From: Cryobacterium soli
Lineage (GTDB): Bacteria; Actinomycetota; Actinomycetes; Actinomycetales; Microbacteriaceae
Direction: 5' to 3'
DNA length: 64,000 nucleotides
Assembly: GCF_003611035.1 (NCBI RefSeq)
Contig: NZ_CP030033.1
Span: 2,728,001-2,792,000, forward strand
A model generated the notes under the pieces. The model ran no database searches, had not been told where the DNA came from, and saw nothing but the letters and a program-made list of their open reading frames with translations. Made by a program: the position numbers and the translations under genes. Shown one piece after another: positions 1-8,517 of this stretch (the stretch's first letter is position 1; every line of letters starts with the position of its first letter).

Positions 1-177
1 GTTGTGCGGCCAGCATCTGCCCCTTCCATCCTTGCCGCTCCTGTGGTGGAAGAGGCGTCTATCGAACCCTCAATATCCGTGGATTTGAGACACGCCGAGG
101 CCTCTGAGATGCACACATGTGCAGCGGAATCCGCGGCCGGATCGTGCGGCGTGTTTCCGGCCATCCCGGCAACCCGA

Positions 178-225
178 CCACTACATGTAGCGGCGCTAGG
201 GACCAAAGGCACCCAAATATAGTGA
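178..225. promoter_or_regulatory. Tandem NrdR boxes upstream of nrdDG
   Basis: Two 16-bp sequences fit the NrdR-box consensus acaCwAtATaTwGtgt. Box 1 at 178-193 is ccactacatgtagcgg and keeps every strongly conserved position, including the perfect core CTACATGTAG. Box 2 at 210-225 is cacccaaatatagtga with one core mismatch. Their centres are 32 bp apart, about three helical turns, which is the usual spacing of paired NrdR sites. They end 32 bp before the nrdD start, so repression of the operon by NrdR-(d)ATP is the natural reading. The rest of 1-257 holds nothing else recognisable. Confidence 0.8.
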
Positions 226-257
226 TTTTCGGGCGTCCCCGTCCCTATGCTGAGAGC

Positions 258-2507
258 GTGAATTCACCCATCAGCGCCCCGGCCCAGACCAACGCCACCC
301 GCGACGACGCCGTCGCCCACACGCTCGCGGCGCCGGTGCTGAACGCTATCCAGGTCGTCAAACGTGACGGCCGCCGGGTGCCCTTCGACAACACCAAGGT
401 GTACGAGGCCCTGGTCAAGGCGGCCGTGGAGATCCACCGCGAAATGACCCCACTGGTGCACCGGGCGATCGTCGACATCGTCGCCGCGGTCGACCGCGAG
501 ATCGCCGGCCGGTTCAGCACCGACATCAAGATCTACGAGGTGCAGAACATCGTGGAGCACGCGCTGCTCGAGAGCCACGAGTACGACCTGGCCGAGAAGT
601 ACATCGGCTACCGCACCCAGCGTGACTTCGCCCGCAGCAAGTCCACCGACATCAACCACTCGATCATCAACCTGCTCAGCAAAGACTCGAGCGTGGTCAA
701 CGAGAACGCCAACAAAGACAGCGACGTCTTCAACACCCAGCGTGACCTCACCGCCGGGGCTGTCGGCAAGGCCATCGGCCACAAGATGCTGCCGCCGCAC
801 GTCTCGAACGCGCACCAGAAGGGTGACATCCACTTTCACGACCTGGATTACAGCCCCTACGCGCCCATGACCAACTGCTGCCTGATCGACTTCACGGGCA
901 TGCTCAGCCGGGGTTTCCGCATCGGCAACGCAGACGTGGAGCCGCCCCGCTCCATCCAGACCGCCACCGCACAGATCTCTCAGATCATCGCCAACGTGGC
1001 GTCGAGCCAGTACGGCGGATGCTCCGCCAACCGCACCGACGAACTCCTCGCCCCCTACGCCCGCGCCAACTTCGCCAAGCACCTCGCCGACGCCGAAAGG
1101 TGGATCGCCGACGAGTCCCAGCACACCGCCTACGCCCAGGAGAAGACCCGCAAGGACATCTACGACGCGATGCAGAGTCTCGAGTATGAGATCAACACGC
1201 TGTTCACCTCCAACGGGCAGACCCCGTTCGTGTCGCTCGGCTTCGGCCTGGGCACCGACTGGTTCGAGCGGGAGATCCAGCGGGCTATCCTGCAGATTCG
1301 CATCGACGGCCTCGGCAGCGAGAAGCGCACCGCCATCTTCCCCAAGCTGATTTTCACGCTCAAGCGTGACCTCAACCTCGCCGAGGGCGACCCGAACTAC
1401 GACATCAAGCAGCTCGCCCTGGAGTGCTCCACCAAGCGCATGTACCCGGATGTGCTCAGCTACGACAAGCTCATCGACATCACCGGCAGCTTCAAGGTCC
1501 CGATGGGCTGCCGCTCCTTCCTGCAGGGCTGGACCGACGCGGACGGCAACGACGTCTCCGAGGGCCGGATGAACCTGGGCGTGGTGACGGTGAACCTGCC
1601 CCGCATCGCACTGGAGGCCGCCGGCGACCAGGCCAAGTTCTGGAGCATCCTCGAGGAGCGCCTAGCCATCACCCGTGACGCGCTGGTCTACCGCATCGAA
1701 CGGTGCAAGCAGGCGACCCCTGCGAACGCCCCGATCCTCTACGTGTATGGCGCGTTCGGTCAGCAGTTGGCGCGCACCGACTCGGTCGACACCCTCTTCA
1801 AGGACGGCCGCTCAACGGTCTCGCTGGGTTACATCGGCCTGTATGAGGTGGCCGCGGCCTTCTTCGGCGGCGCCTGGGAGGGCGACGCCGAGGCGAAGGC
1901 GTTCACGCTCGACATCCTCAAGTCCCTCGACGCGCAGACCAAGGCCTGGACCGCCGAGTACGGCTACCAGTTCAGCGTCTATTCGACCCCGAGCGAGAGC
2001 CTCACCGACCGGTTCTCCCGCCTCGACAAGGCCAAGTTCGGCTCGGTGGAGAACATCACCGACAAGGACTACTACACGAACAGCTTCCACTACGACGTGC
2101 GCAAGAACCCGACCCCGTTCGAGAAGCTCGACTTCGAGAAGGACTACCCGGTGTTCTCCTCGGGCGGCTTCATCCACTACTGCGAGTACCCGGTGCTGCA
2201 GCAGAACCCGAAGGCCCTCGAGGCCGTCTGGGACTACGCCTACGACCGGGTGGGCTACCTGGGCACCAACACCCCCATCGACCGATGCTACAAGTGTGAT
2301 TTCGCCGGCGACTTCACCCCCACCGACCGCGGTTTCGCCTGCCCCGACTGCGGCAACGACGACCCGGCCAGCTGCGACGTGGTCAAGCGCACCTGCGGCT
2401 ACCTCGGCAACCCGCAGGCCCGCCCGATGGTGCACGGCCGCCACCAGGAGATCGTCTCCAGGGTCAAGCACATGGCCGGCGCCACCGGCAGCAGCGGCTC
2501 GCTCTAG
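258..2507 (+). CDS. nrdD: Anaerobic (class III) ribonucleoside-triphosphate reductase
   Basis: Oxygen-sensitive glycyl-radical enzyme that reduces NTPs to dNTPs, acting with the NrdG activase. The 749-residue product has an N-terminal ATP-cone (VKRDGRRVPFDNTKVYEAL, roughly residues 30-125), the large catalytic barrel, a C-terminal zinc site (C677, C680, C695, C698 in CYKC and CPDC) and the glycyl-radical motif RTCGYLG with Gly714. Length matches the family. The reading frame is open further upstream, but GTG at 258 follows the NrdR boxes and starts just before the alignable part, so it is preferred; the ribosome site is weak. nrdG follows 9 bp after the stop, indicating one operon. All key residues are present, so it should be functional. 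Its presence implies growth or survival under low oxygen. Confidence 0.95.
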   Translation: MNSPISAPAQTNATRDDAVAHTLAAPVLNAIQVVKRDGRRVPFDNTKVYEALVKAAVEIHREMTPLVHRAIVDIVAAVDREIAGRFSTDIKIYEVQNIVEHALLESHEYDLAEKYIGYRTQRDFARSKSTDINHSIINLLSKDSSVVNENANKDSDVFNTQRDLTAGAVGKAIGHKMLPPHVSNAHQKGDIHFHDLDYSPYAPMTNCCLIDFTGMLSRGFRIGNADVEPPRSIQTATAQISQIIANVASSQYGGCSANRTDELLAPYARANFAKHLADAERWIADESQHTAYAQEKTRKDIYDAMQSLEYEINTLFTSNGQTPFVSLGFGLGTDWFEREIQRAILQIRIDGLGSEKRTAIFPKLIFTLKRDLNLAEGDPNYDIKQLALECSTKRMYPDVLSYDKLIDITGSFKVPMGCRSFLQGWTDADGNDVSEGRMNLGVVTVNLPRIALEAAGDQAKFWSILEERLAITRDALVYRIERCKQATPANAPILYVYGAFGQQLARTDSVDTLFKDGRSTVSLGYIGLYEVAAAFFGGAWEGDAEAKAFTLDILKSLDAQTKAWTAEYGYQFSVYSTPSESLTDRFSRLDKAKFGSVENITDKDYYTNSFHYDVRKNPTPFEKLDFEKDYPVFSSGGFIHYCEYPVLQQNPKALEAVWDYAYDRVGYLGTNTPIDRCYKCDFAGDFTPTDRGFACPDCGNDDPASCDVVKRTCGYLGNPQARPMVHGRHQEIVSRVKHMAGATGSSGSL

Positions 2508-2516
2508 GAACCCGGC

Positions 2517-3119
2517 ATGCGTCATCCGCAGCCCGGGGAGTGGCTCGCCGACAAGCTCAGCCAGGGCTTCGTCGGCGACTACAAGCCGTTCATGTTCGTC
2601 GACGGCGAGGGCGTGCGCTGCAGCCTCTATGTGAGCGGATGCCTGTTCGCCTGCGAGGGTTGCTTCAACCGGGCCACCTGGAACTTCCGCTACGGCACTC
2701 CGTACACGGCCGAGCTCGAGGAGCGGATCCTCGCCGACCTGGCCCAGTCGTACGTGCAGGGCCTGACCCTGCTTGGCGGCGAACCGTTCCTGAACACCGG
2801 GGTGTGCCTGTCGCTGGCCCGCCGGGTGCGCGCGGAGTTCGGTGCGACCAAGGACATCTGGTCGTGGACCGGCTACGTCTTCGAGGAACTGCTGCTCGAC
2901 AGCCCCGACAAGCTCGAGCTGCTCGGCCTGATCGACGTGCTCGTGGACGGCCCGTTCGACGAGGCGCTGAAAGACCTGCGCCTGCAGTTCCGGGGCAGCA
3001 GCAACCAGCGCATCATCGACGTGCAGAAGTCCCTGGTCACCGGGAACACCGTGCTCTGGGCGGCCCGGGTCGACGCCAGCAGGAGCTACGAGCAGGTGGA
3101 GAAGCGCCCACTGATCTAG
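2517..3119 (+). CDS. nrdG: Anaerobic ribonucleotide reductase-activating protein (radical SAM)
   Basis: Activase that uses a [4Fe-4S] cluster and S-adenosylmethionine to create the glycyl radical on NrdD. The 200-residue protein carries the radical-SAM cysteine motif CX3CX2C (CLFACEGC; Cys42, Cys46, Cys49) and a GGEP-type SAM motif (LLGGEPF). It starts with ATG 9 bp after nrdD and is surely co-transcribed and probably co-regulated by NrdR. The last four bases overlap the stop end of the convergent MarR gene. It is slightly longer than some NrdG proteins at the N-terminus but otherwise typical. Confidence 0.95.
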   Translation: MRHPQPGEWLADKLSQGFVGDYKPFMFVDGEGVRCSLYVSGCLFACEGCFNRATWNFRYGTPYTAELEERILADLAQSYVQGLTLLGGEPFLNTGVCLSLARRVRAEFGATKDIWSWTGYVFEELLLDSPDKLELLGLIDVLVDGPFDEALKDLRLQFRGSSNQRIIDVQKSLVTGNTVLWAARVDASRSYEQVEKRPLI

Positions 3120-3613
3120 CGCTCGCCCTCGCGGTGCGCCTTCGGGTCAGCGGCGAGGAGCGCCAGCTGCGCCACGAAGGCGGACGTGTGCGCGTCTAGT
3201 GGGGCGAAGAAGGTTCGGTCCGCGGCTTCGATGTCGTGGGTCGCGCGTTGCGCGGCCGCGATGCCGGCCGGTGTCGCCCGCAACGACCGGGCGCGACCGT
3301 CGCTCGGATGGTGATTCCGGTGGATGAGTTGCTTAGTCTCCAAAGCGCGGAGCACTTGGGAGGTCATCATCCGGTCGGTCGCGGCGAACTCGGCCAGATC
3401 GGCTTGACTGATGGGCGCGTCGGTGTGCGACTGACTCCATACCAGGGCGGCCAGGAGTACATACTGCACGTGGGTGAGCTCGTGTGGTTTGAGAGTGGCA
3501 CGCATCACGGCCTGCCATCGATTCGTGACCTGCCAGAGCGCTAGTCCGGGACTCTGCCCAGCGGCATCGAAATCGCTGCCGAGCGAGGGCCGTTCGCCCA
3601 GGGGTTCAGGCAC
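3116..3613 (-). CDS. MarR-family transcriptional regulator
   Basis: Winged-helix regulator of 165 residues. The centre (about residues 45-115) shows the MarR fold: helix-turn-helix ISQADLAEFAATDRMMTSQV, then the wing segment HPSDGRARSLRATPAG with the usual DxR(A/S) arginines. It begins with GTG inside the last 8 bp of the upstream SRPBCC gene, so the two are translationally coupled. MarR proteins often control their own operon, and the promoter region before the SRPBCC gene contains a dyad at the -10 region. The effector is unknown. Its 3' end touches the end of nrdG. Confidence 0.85.
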   Translation of the reverse strand: MPEPLGERPSLGSDFDAAGQSPGLALWQVTNRWQAVMRATLKPHELTHVQYVLLAALVWSQSHTDAPISQADLAEFAATDRMMTSQVLRALETKQLIHRNHHPSDGRARSLRATPAGIAAAQRATHDIEAADRTFFAPLDAHTSAFVAQLALLAADPKAHREGER

Positions 3614-4034
3614 GCACGCCTCGCGCTGCTCCCGCGAACAGCTCGGTCATGGCGAGAGGGAAGTCGCTGCTGACCTGCGGGCCGAGCTCGGGGCCGATGT
3701 CGTCGGCGCCGACGCCGGAGATTTCAAGAGTGTGAGTGACCTCGGTGCCGCCGGCCGTCGTGGCAGCGAGGTGGTGGCGAAATGTGAGCAGGATGTCTCC
3801 GAACGAGGTCTGGTCCGCGTAAACGGCAGTCGGCTCGAGCTCGGTGATGACGGATCGCATCGGCTCCTGTCCTTGCGGGGTGACCGTGACCTCAGTGCCG
3901 ACCTCGAACGGGCCATGGAGTTCGAAGTTGTCAGACGATGCTCCAAGAGGGACGCCGGAATGAAGTGCGCGGAGAGCGTCCCACACGTCCGCCGGGGGTG
4001 CGCTGGTTTCAGCGGTATACGTCGTTGTCCACAT
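3606..4034 (-). CDS. SRPBCC (START-like/polyketide cyclase) family protein
   Basis: Small 142-residue protein of the Bet v1-like SRPBCC superfamily, which binds hydrophobic ligands in a helix-grip pocket. The start ATG at 4034 is set by an AGGAGG ribosome site 6 bases upstream; a longer upstream frame exists but lacks such a site. The sequence begins WTTTYTAETSAPPADVWDAL, typical of the first strand and helix of the fold, and ends in the long C-terminal helix. It is first in an operon with the overlapping MarR gene. A ligand-sensing or detoxifying role is plausible but not shown by the sequence. Confidence 0.75.
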   Translation of the reverse strand: MWTTTYTAETSAPPADVWDALRALHSGVPLGASSDNFELHGPFEVGTEVTVTPQGQEPMRSVITELEPTAVYADQTSFGDILLTFRHHLAATTAGGTEVTHTLEISGVGADDIGPELGPQVSSDFPLAMTELFAGAARGVRA

Positions 4035-4091
4035 GACAAACCTCCTAAGTAATATGCGCACATACTATATCCGGGTGAGTTCGAAAGTAAA
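4035..4091 (-). promoter_or_regulatory. Promoter and possible MarR operator of the SRPBCC-marR operon
   Basis: On the minus strand a TATAGT -10 hexamer (4062-4067) lies 18 bp from a weak -35 TTTACT (4086-4091). Just downstream is the partial dyad TATGTGCGCATA (4051-4062), then AGGAGG (4039-4044) before the ATG. The dyad next to the -10 element would suit autorepression by the MarR protein. Assignment is by position and symmetry only. Confidence 0.5.
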
Positions 4092-4168
4092 GCGAAAACT
4101 AGGCGACGATCTGGCTCCGGACTGTAGCTTCAGGAGGGATCGCACCAGACAGCGAAGGAACCCCGCTC

Positions 4169-5443
4169 ATGTTTGACGTCACCCACCGCATAGCCGACTC
4201 GCGTATCCGCCTGGTGGATCGCGACGGACGCCCCCTCGCCGACGCCGACGTGACCGTGGAGCAGACCCGGCACGCGTTCGGGTTCGGCAATATCGGTTTC
4301 GACTTCATCGACTGGCTCGGCGGGCCACTCGGTTCCGGCCCGTCCGGCTCCGAAACCGCGCCGCCCGATGTGGACACGCTCGCGGAGGACTGGCTGGGCC
4401 TGTTCAACACCATGACGCTGCCCTTCTACTGGCGAGGCTTCGAGCCGGAGCGCGGCCGGCCGGACACCGAGCGTCTCCGCCGCACCGCCGAATGGTTCGC
4501 CGAGCGCGGGGTCACCGTCAAGGGCCACCCGCTGGTCTGGCACACCCTGGCCCCGGAGTGGCTGCTCGAGCTCGACGACACGGAGGTCGAAGCGGCCATC
4601 CGTGAGCGAATCCGCCGCGAGGTCACCGACTTCGCCGGCGTCGTGGACCTGTGGGACGCGATCAACGAGGTCGTGATCCTGCCGGTCTTCACCGCGGAGG
4701 ACAACGCGGTGACCCGGCTCGCCCAACGCCGCGGACGCGTGGGAATGGTGCGGCTGGCATTCGAGGAGGCGCGGGCCGCGAACCCGAACGCCCGGCTGGT
4801 GCTCAACGACTTCGACCTCTCCGCCGACTACGAAAGGCTGATCGACGAATGTCTTGCGGCGGGTATCCTGATCGACGCGATCGGGCTGCAGACCCACATG
4901 CATCAGGGGTACCGGGGCGAGGAACAGGTGTGGGGGATCCTGGAACGGTTCGCCCGGTTCGGGCTGCCGCTGCAGCTGACCGAAACGACGCTGCTATCGG
5001 GCGACCTGATGCCCTCACACATCGTCGATCTCAACGACTACCGGCCGGAGTCGTGGCCGTCGACACCCGAGGGCGAGGCCCGCCAGGCCGACGAGATCGT
5101 GCGCCACTACCGAACTGTGGTGTCGCACCCCGCTGTGGAGTCGCTGACCTACTGGGGCATCACCGATCACGGGGCCTGGCTCGGCGCTCCATCTGGGCTG
5201 GTCCGCCGGGACGGCACCAGGAAGCCCGCCTACGACGCTCTGCACGCGCTGGTGCGCAGCGAGTGGTGGCACCCCGAGACACGCACGGCGACGGATGCCG
5301 ACGGTGTCGTGGTGGTGCGCGGCTTCGCCGGCCGGTACCTCATCGAGACCCCGGCCGGGTCTGCAGAGGTGGAGCTAGAGGCGGGCGCTGGTGCGGTGAC
5401 CGTCAGACTGGACGCGGTTCCCGCGGCGCTCGGCAAACTCTGA
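4169..5443 (+). CDS. Endo-1,4-beta-xylanase, glycoside hydrolase family 10
   Basis: Retaining xylanase cleaving beta-1,4-xylosidic bonds. The 424-residue protein has the GH10 TIM barrel: KGHPLVWH, the acid/base region WDAINEV (Glu167) and the nucleophile region QLTETT (Glu272), followed by WGITDHGAW near the end of the barrel. A short beta-rich tail of about 70 residues follows. The ATG is preceded by AAGGAA at good spacing. There is no signal peptide or membrane segment, so it probably works in the cytoplasm on imported xylo-oligosaccharides or glycosides rather than on polymer. It stands alone, with no xylose genes beside it. All catalytic residues are intact. Confidence 0.88.
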   Translation: MFDVTHRIADSRIRLVDRDGRPLADADVTVEQTRHAFGFGNIGFDFIDWLGGPLGSGPSGSETAPPDVDTLAEDWLGLFNTMTLPFYWRGFEPERGRPDTERLRRTAEWFAERGVTVKGHPLVWHTLAPEWLLELDDTEVEAAIRERIRREVTDFAGVVDLWDAINEVVILPVFTAEDNAVTRLAQRRGRVGMVRLAFEEARAANPNARLVLNDFDLSADYERLIDECLAAGILIDAIGLQTHMHQGYRGEEQVWGILERFARFGLPLQLTETTLLSGDLMPSHIVDLNDYRPESWPSTPEGEARQADEIVRHYRTVVSHPAVESLTYWGITDHGAWLGAPSGLVRRDGTRKPAYDALHALVRSEWWHPETRTATDADGVVVVRGFAGRYLIETPAGSAEVELEAGAGAVTVRLDAVPAALGKL

Positions 5444-5486
5444 TCCTGACCTCTTGACGGGTCGGGAAATCCCATGATCTGATAGT

Positions 5487-5580
5487 TGCCAGGAGGGGAG
5501 TATCCCCCAATCGCATCATCGCCAGTACGGCCCCACGGCTCGGTGATGTGAGCTCGACCCGAGCGGGAAAGACCTCCGAG
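5487..5580 (+). ncRNA. yybP-ykoY manganese riboswitch
   Basis: The leader of the terC gene has the two conserved joining loops of this riboswitch: GGGGAGTAtCCCC near 5495-5507 and GAAAGACCTCC near 5566-5576. The 5' AGGAGG and 3' CCTCC can form the basal P1 helix. Between them, CATCA.CGCC pairs with GGTGATG, and GCTCG-acc-CGAGC forms a perfect short hairpin. The class senses Mn2+ and in many bacteria turns on TerC-type Mn exporters, exactly the gene found 38 bp downstream. Confidence 0.87.
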
Positions 5581-5617
5581 ACGACGCACCGTGCGTCCTC
5601 TCGGAAGGGTGCTTACC

Positions 5618-6628
5618 GTGAACGTCCCGCTCTGGGCCTGGCTTTCCGTCGTCGCCGTCATCCTCGTGATGCTGGCCATCGACCTCGTGGCCCACCGCAC
5701 CGCCCACGTGATCAGCCTGAGGGAAGCGGCCGGGTGGTCGATCTTCTGGGTTGCCTCGGGGATCAGCTTCGGCGTGATCATCTGGCTGCTCTTCGGCGGC
5801 GAGCTGGGTCAGCAGTATTTCGCCGGCTTCCTCATCGAAAAGTCACTGGCCATCGACAACGTGTTCGTGTGGGCCATCATTTTCGCCAGCTTTGGTGTGC
5901 CGGCCAAGTACCAGCACCGCATCCTCTTCCTCGGCGTCCTGGGTGCATTGGTGTTCCGCGGCATCTTCATCGCCGCCGGAGCCACGCTCATCGAGAGCTT
6001 CGGATGGATCCTTTACGTCTTCGCCGCCCTCCTGGTGGTCACCGGCATTCAGATGCTGCGCCGCCGCAACGAACACGCCGACCCCACCCAATCGCGCATC
6101 TACCGGGCGTTCCGCCGAGTCGTCCCCACGACCGACGTCTTCTACGGGCAGCGGCTCGTCGTGCGAGCCGGCGGGGTGCTCGTGGCGACACCCCTCCTGG
6201 CGGTGCTGGTGCTCATCGAATTCACCGACATCATCTTCGCCATCGACTCGATCCCCGCGATCTTCGCCGTCACCGACGAGGCGTTCCTGGTCTTCACCGC
6301 GAACGCCTTCGCCATCCTGGGGCTGCGCGCCATGTACTTCCTCTTGGCCGACCTCATCCACCGCTTCATCTACCTCAAGATCGGGTTGGCGGCCATCCTC
6401 ATCTGGGTCGGCGTCAAAATGGCGCTGCACGACCTGGTCAAGGTCCCCACCACCGTCTCGCTGGCCGTCATCATTGTGATCCTCGCCGCGGCGGTGGGCG
6501 CCAGCCTCATCGCCACCCGCGGGCAAGGGCGGCGGACGGTTGAGCCGACCGGAGCCCAGATGTTCCGCGATGCCACAGCGGGCGAGTTGGCCAGCCTCAG
6601 CCCGGTTGTCGCCCGGAGGCATCGATGA
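5618..6628 (+). CDS. TerC/Alx-family membrane protein, probable Mn2+ exporter
   Basis: Integral membrane protein of 336 residues with about nine hydrophobic segments. It carries the two TerC hallmark motifs with conserved acidic residues in the membrane, SLAIDNVFVWAIIF and FTDIIFAIDSIPAIFAV. The family (Alx, TerC, MeeF) exports manganese or loads it onto secreted proteins. GTG at 5618 is preferred because GGAAGG lies 9 bases upstream and the hydrophobic N-terminus begins there; the frame also has an earlier GTG at 5591. A manganese riboswitch precedes it, so expression should rise with excess Mn2+. The heliorhodopsin gene follows 67 bp later on the same strand and may be on the same transcript. 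Confidence 0.88.
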   Translation: MNVPLWAWLSVVAVILVMLAIDLVAHRTAHVISLREAAGWSIFWVASGISFGVIIWLLFGGELGQQYFAGFLIEKSLAIDNVFVWAIIFASFGVPAKYQHRILFLGVLGALVFRGIFIAAGATLIESFGWILYVFAALLVVTGIQMLRRRNEHADPTQSRIYRAFRRVVPTTDVFYGQRLVVRAGGVLVATPLLAVLVLIEFTDIIFAIDSIPAIFAVTDEAFLVFTANAFAILGLRAMYFLLADLIHRFIYLKIGLAAILIWVGVKMALHDLVKVPTTVSLAVIIVILAAAVGASLIATRGQGRRTVEPTGAQMFRDATAGELASLSPVVARRHR

Positions 6629-6695
6629 GCCTGCGGGAACTGCCAAGATGACCACACGGGCGCGTGGCGCCCACGGGATGCAAAGGAGCTCACCC

Positions 6696-7499
6696 ATGGC
6701 CAAGAGGGACTACACACCGGACCAGCAAATCGATCGGCTGCGCATCTACAACGTCGTCGCGGGGAGCCTGCACCTGGTTCAGGCCATCGGGTTCGCGGTG
6801 ATCCTCACACTGCTGAGCTCGCAGGTTCTGTTCTCCGTGACGGCCGACTACCTGGCCGGCCCGCCCGGAGTCCCGATCCCGCCGGAACGAGTCACACTCT
6901 TCTAAGTGAACATCGGTGTCGGTGTCGTCGCCTTCCTCGCGCTGAGCGCTCTCTTCCACTTCCTCATCTCGAGCCCCTGGTTCTTCGAGCGCTACAAGAC
7001 CGGTCTGCTGAACAACCACAACTACTTCCGGTGGGTCGAGTACTCCCTGAGCTCGTCGATCATGATCTGGCTGATCCTGGCGATCAACGGTGTCACCGAC
7101 ATCGGCGCGCTGTGCGCCGTCTTCGCGGTCAACGCGGCCATGATCATGTTCGGTGCACTTCAGGAGAAGTACGAGCAGCCTGGCACGGGCCGGTTGTTGC
7201 CCTTCATCTTCGGTTCCATGGTCGGCATCGTTCCCTGGATCCTGATCCTGATCTACTTCCTGCGCCCGGGCAGCGCCAGCGACGTCGCGGCCCCCGGCTT
7301 CGTCGTCGGCATCGTCATCTCGCTGTTCGTGTTCTTCAACACCTTCGCGATCAACCAGTGGCTGCAGTACAAGCAGGTGGGCAAGTGGAAGAGCTACCTG
7401 CAGGGCGAACGCACGTACATCACGCTGAGCCTCGTGGCCAAGACGGCTTTGGCCTGGCAGGTGTTCTCAGGCGCCATCATCCCCGCCATCGCCAGTTGA
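6696..7499 (+). pseudogene. Heliorhodopsin, interrupted by an in-frame TAA
   Basis: Seven-helix retinal protein of the heliorhodopsin family, which sits in the membrane with inverted topology. The start ATG follows AAAGGAG. Residues 1-69 hold helix A (NVVAGSLHLVQAIGFAVIL) and the first loop; codon 70 (6903-6905) is TAA; the same frame then continues with helices B-G to 7499. The downstream part keeps family hallmarks: ALFHFLISS, RWVEYSLSSS with the Schiff-base counterion Glu115, and SLVAKTALAWQVFSG with the retinal-binding Lys249. No other lesion is visible, so the stop is recent, a sequencing error, or bypassed. A GTG codon directly follows the TAA (6906), so re-initiation could give a separate helix B-G fragment. 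The original codon was probably GAA, CAA or TAC/TAT. No retinal-synthesis gene is in the window. Confidence 0.88.
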
Positions 7500-7535
7500 G
7501 AAGGTGCGCACGGCTACCGGCCCACGGAGAAGCGC

Positions 7536-7550
7536 CCGCTGATCCAGCGG
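7536..7550. terminator. Short hairpin after heliorhodopsin
   Basis: CCGCTG-atc-CAGCGG forms a perfect 6-bp stem between the end of the heliorhodopsin gene and the convergent SDR gene. There is no T-run, so a terminator role is only suggested by position. Confidence 0.3.
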
Positions 7551-7575
7551 TATAGTCCGGATGCAGTCCAGGAGC

Positions 7576-8517
7576 TCAGGCGGCCGGAAAGGTCGCGCCG
7601 GTCTGTTCCTCGGATACCTGCCAGATGCGGCGGGCGTCCGCCTCATTGCGGAGGCGCGAGAAGAGCTTCTGCTCGGCCGGAGCGCCGCCGGTGTGCCCGG
7701 GGCCCTTCGGGCCGTAGAACCGCCCCGCGGCATCGGGTGCGGTGGCGGCGGCGAGGGCCGGGAGCGCCGCGGTCTCGGGAGTGCCGACGAGAATCCCGCG
7801 CGCAGACAACCAACGGATGATGCGCACGCTCTGCGTATCCTCGCCCCGGCCCAGCTCCGGACGCGCTGCGAGCAGGCTGGTGGGAGCGACTCCCGGGTGG
7901 GACAGATTACTGCCGATGCCCCATCCGTGCGCCACGCTTCGGCGTTGCAGCTCGAGACCGAACAGGCCGAAGGCGATCTTCGACTGGCTGTAGGCGCGCA
8001 TGCCGTGGTAGCTCCGTTCCCAGTTGAGGTCGCCCCAGTTGATGGCACCCTGGCTGGCCGCGACGCTCACCTGCGAGGTGACCCGAGCGCGGCCGGCCCT
8101 CAGCAGCGGCAGAAGCCCGGCGACGAGGGCGAAGTGGCCCAGGTGGTTGGTGCCGAACTGGGACTCGAACCCGTCGACCGTGCTCTGCCGGGCCGGCGGG
8201 GTCATCACGCCGGCGTTGTTGATCAGAAGGTGGATCGGGTCTCCCTCGCCGCGGAGAGTGCCCGCGAGGGCCGCCACCGACTCCAGTGACGACAGATCGA
8301 GCTGGCGTAGCGTCACGGATGCGGACGGGGCCTTCTGGCGGATGCCGGCGATCGCGGCCTCGCCCTTGCGGGAGTTGCGCACCGGCAGCACCACCTCGGC
8401 ACCGGCTAGGGCCAGTCTGGTGGCGATGCGCAGCCCGATACCGTCGCTGCCGCCGGTGAGAACGGCGCGCGTGCCGGTGAGGTCGGGCATGGTGATGTCG
8501 ATCGGTGTGCGTGGCAT
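7576..8517 (-). CDS. Short-chain dehydrogenase/reductase family oxidoreductase
   Basis: NAD(P)-dependent oxidoreductase of 313 residues. It shows the Rossmann glycine motif TGGSDGIG near residue 21, NNAG (LLINNAGVM), the catalytic serine region QVSVAAS and the YSQSK Tyr-Lys pair. Family members of this layout resemble retinol/WW-domain-type dehydrogenases; the substrate cannot be read from the sequence. The ATG has a GAGGAG site upstream. It is divergent from an XRE-type regulator 144 bp away, the usual arrangement for a regulator and its target enzyme. Confidence 0.85.
   Translation of the reverse strand: MPRTPIDITMPDLTGTRAVLTGGSDGIGLRIATRLALAGAEVVLPVRNSRKGEAAIAGIRQKAPSASVTLRQLDLSSLESVAALAGTLRGEGDPIHLLINNAGVMTPPARQSTVDGFESQFGTNHLGHFALVAGLLPLLRAGRARVTSQVSVAASQGAINWGDLNWERSYHGMRAYSQSKIAFGLFGLELQRRSVAHGWGIGSNLSHPGVAPTSLLAARPELGRGEDTQSVRIIRWLSARGILVGTPETAALPALAAATAPDAAGRFYGPKGPGHTGGAPAEQKLFSRLRNEADARRIWQVSEEQTGATFPAA

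Noticed and set aside
6903..6905. Programmed readthrough of the heliorhodopsin TAA
   Set aside because: TAA followed by G is a poor readthrough context and no stimulating structure was seen; kept only as a minor alternative.
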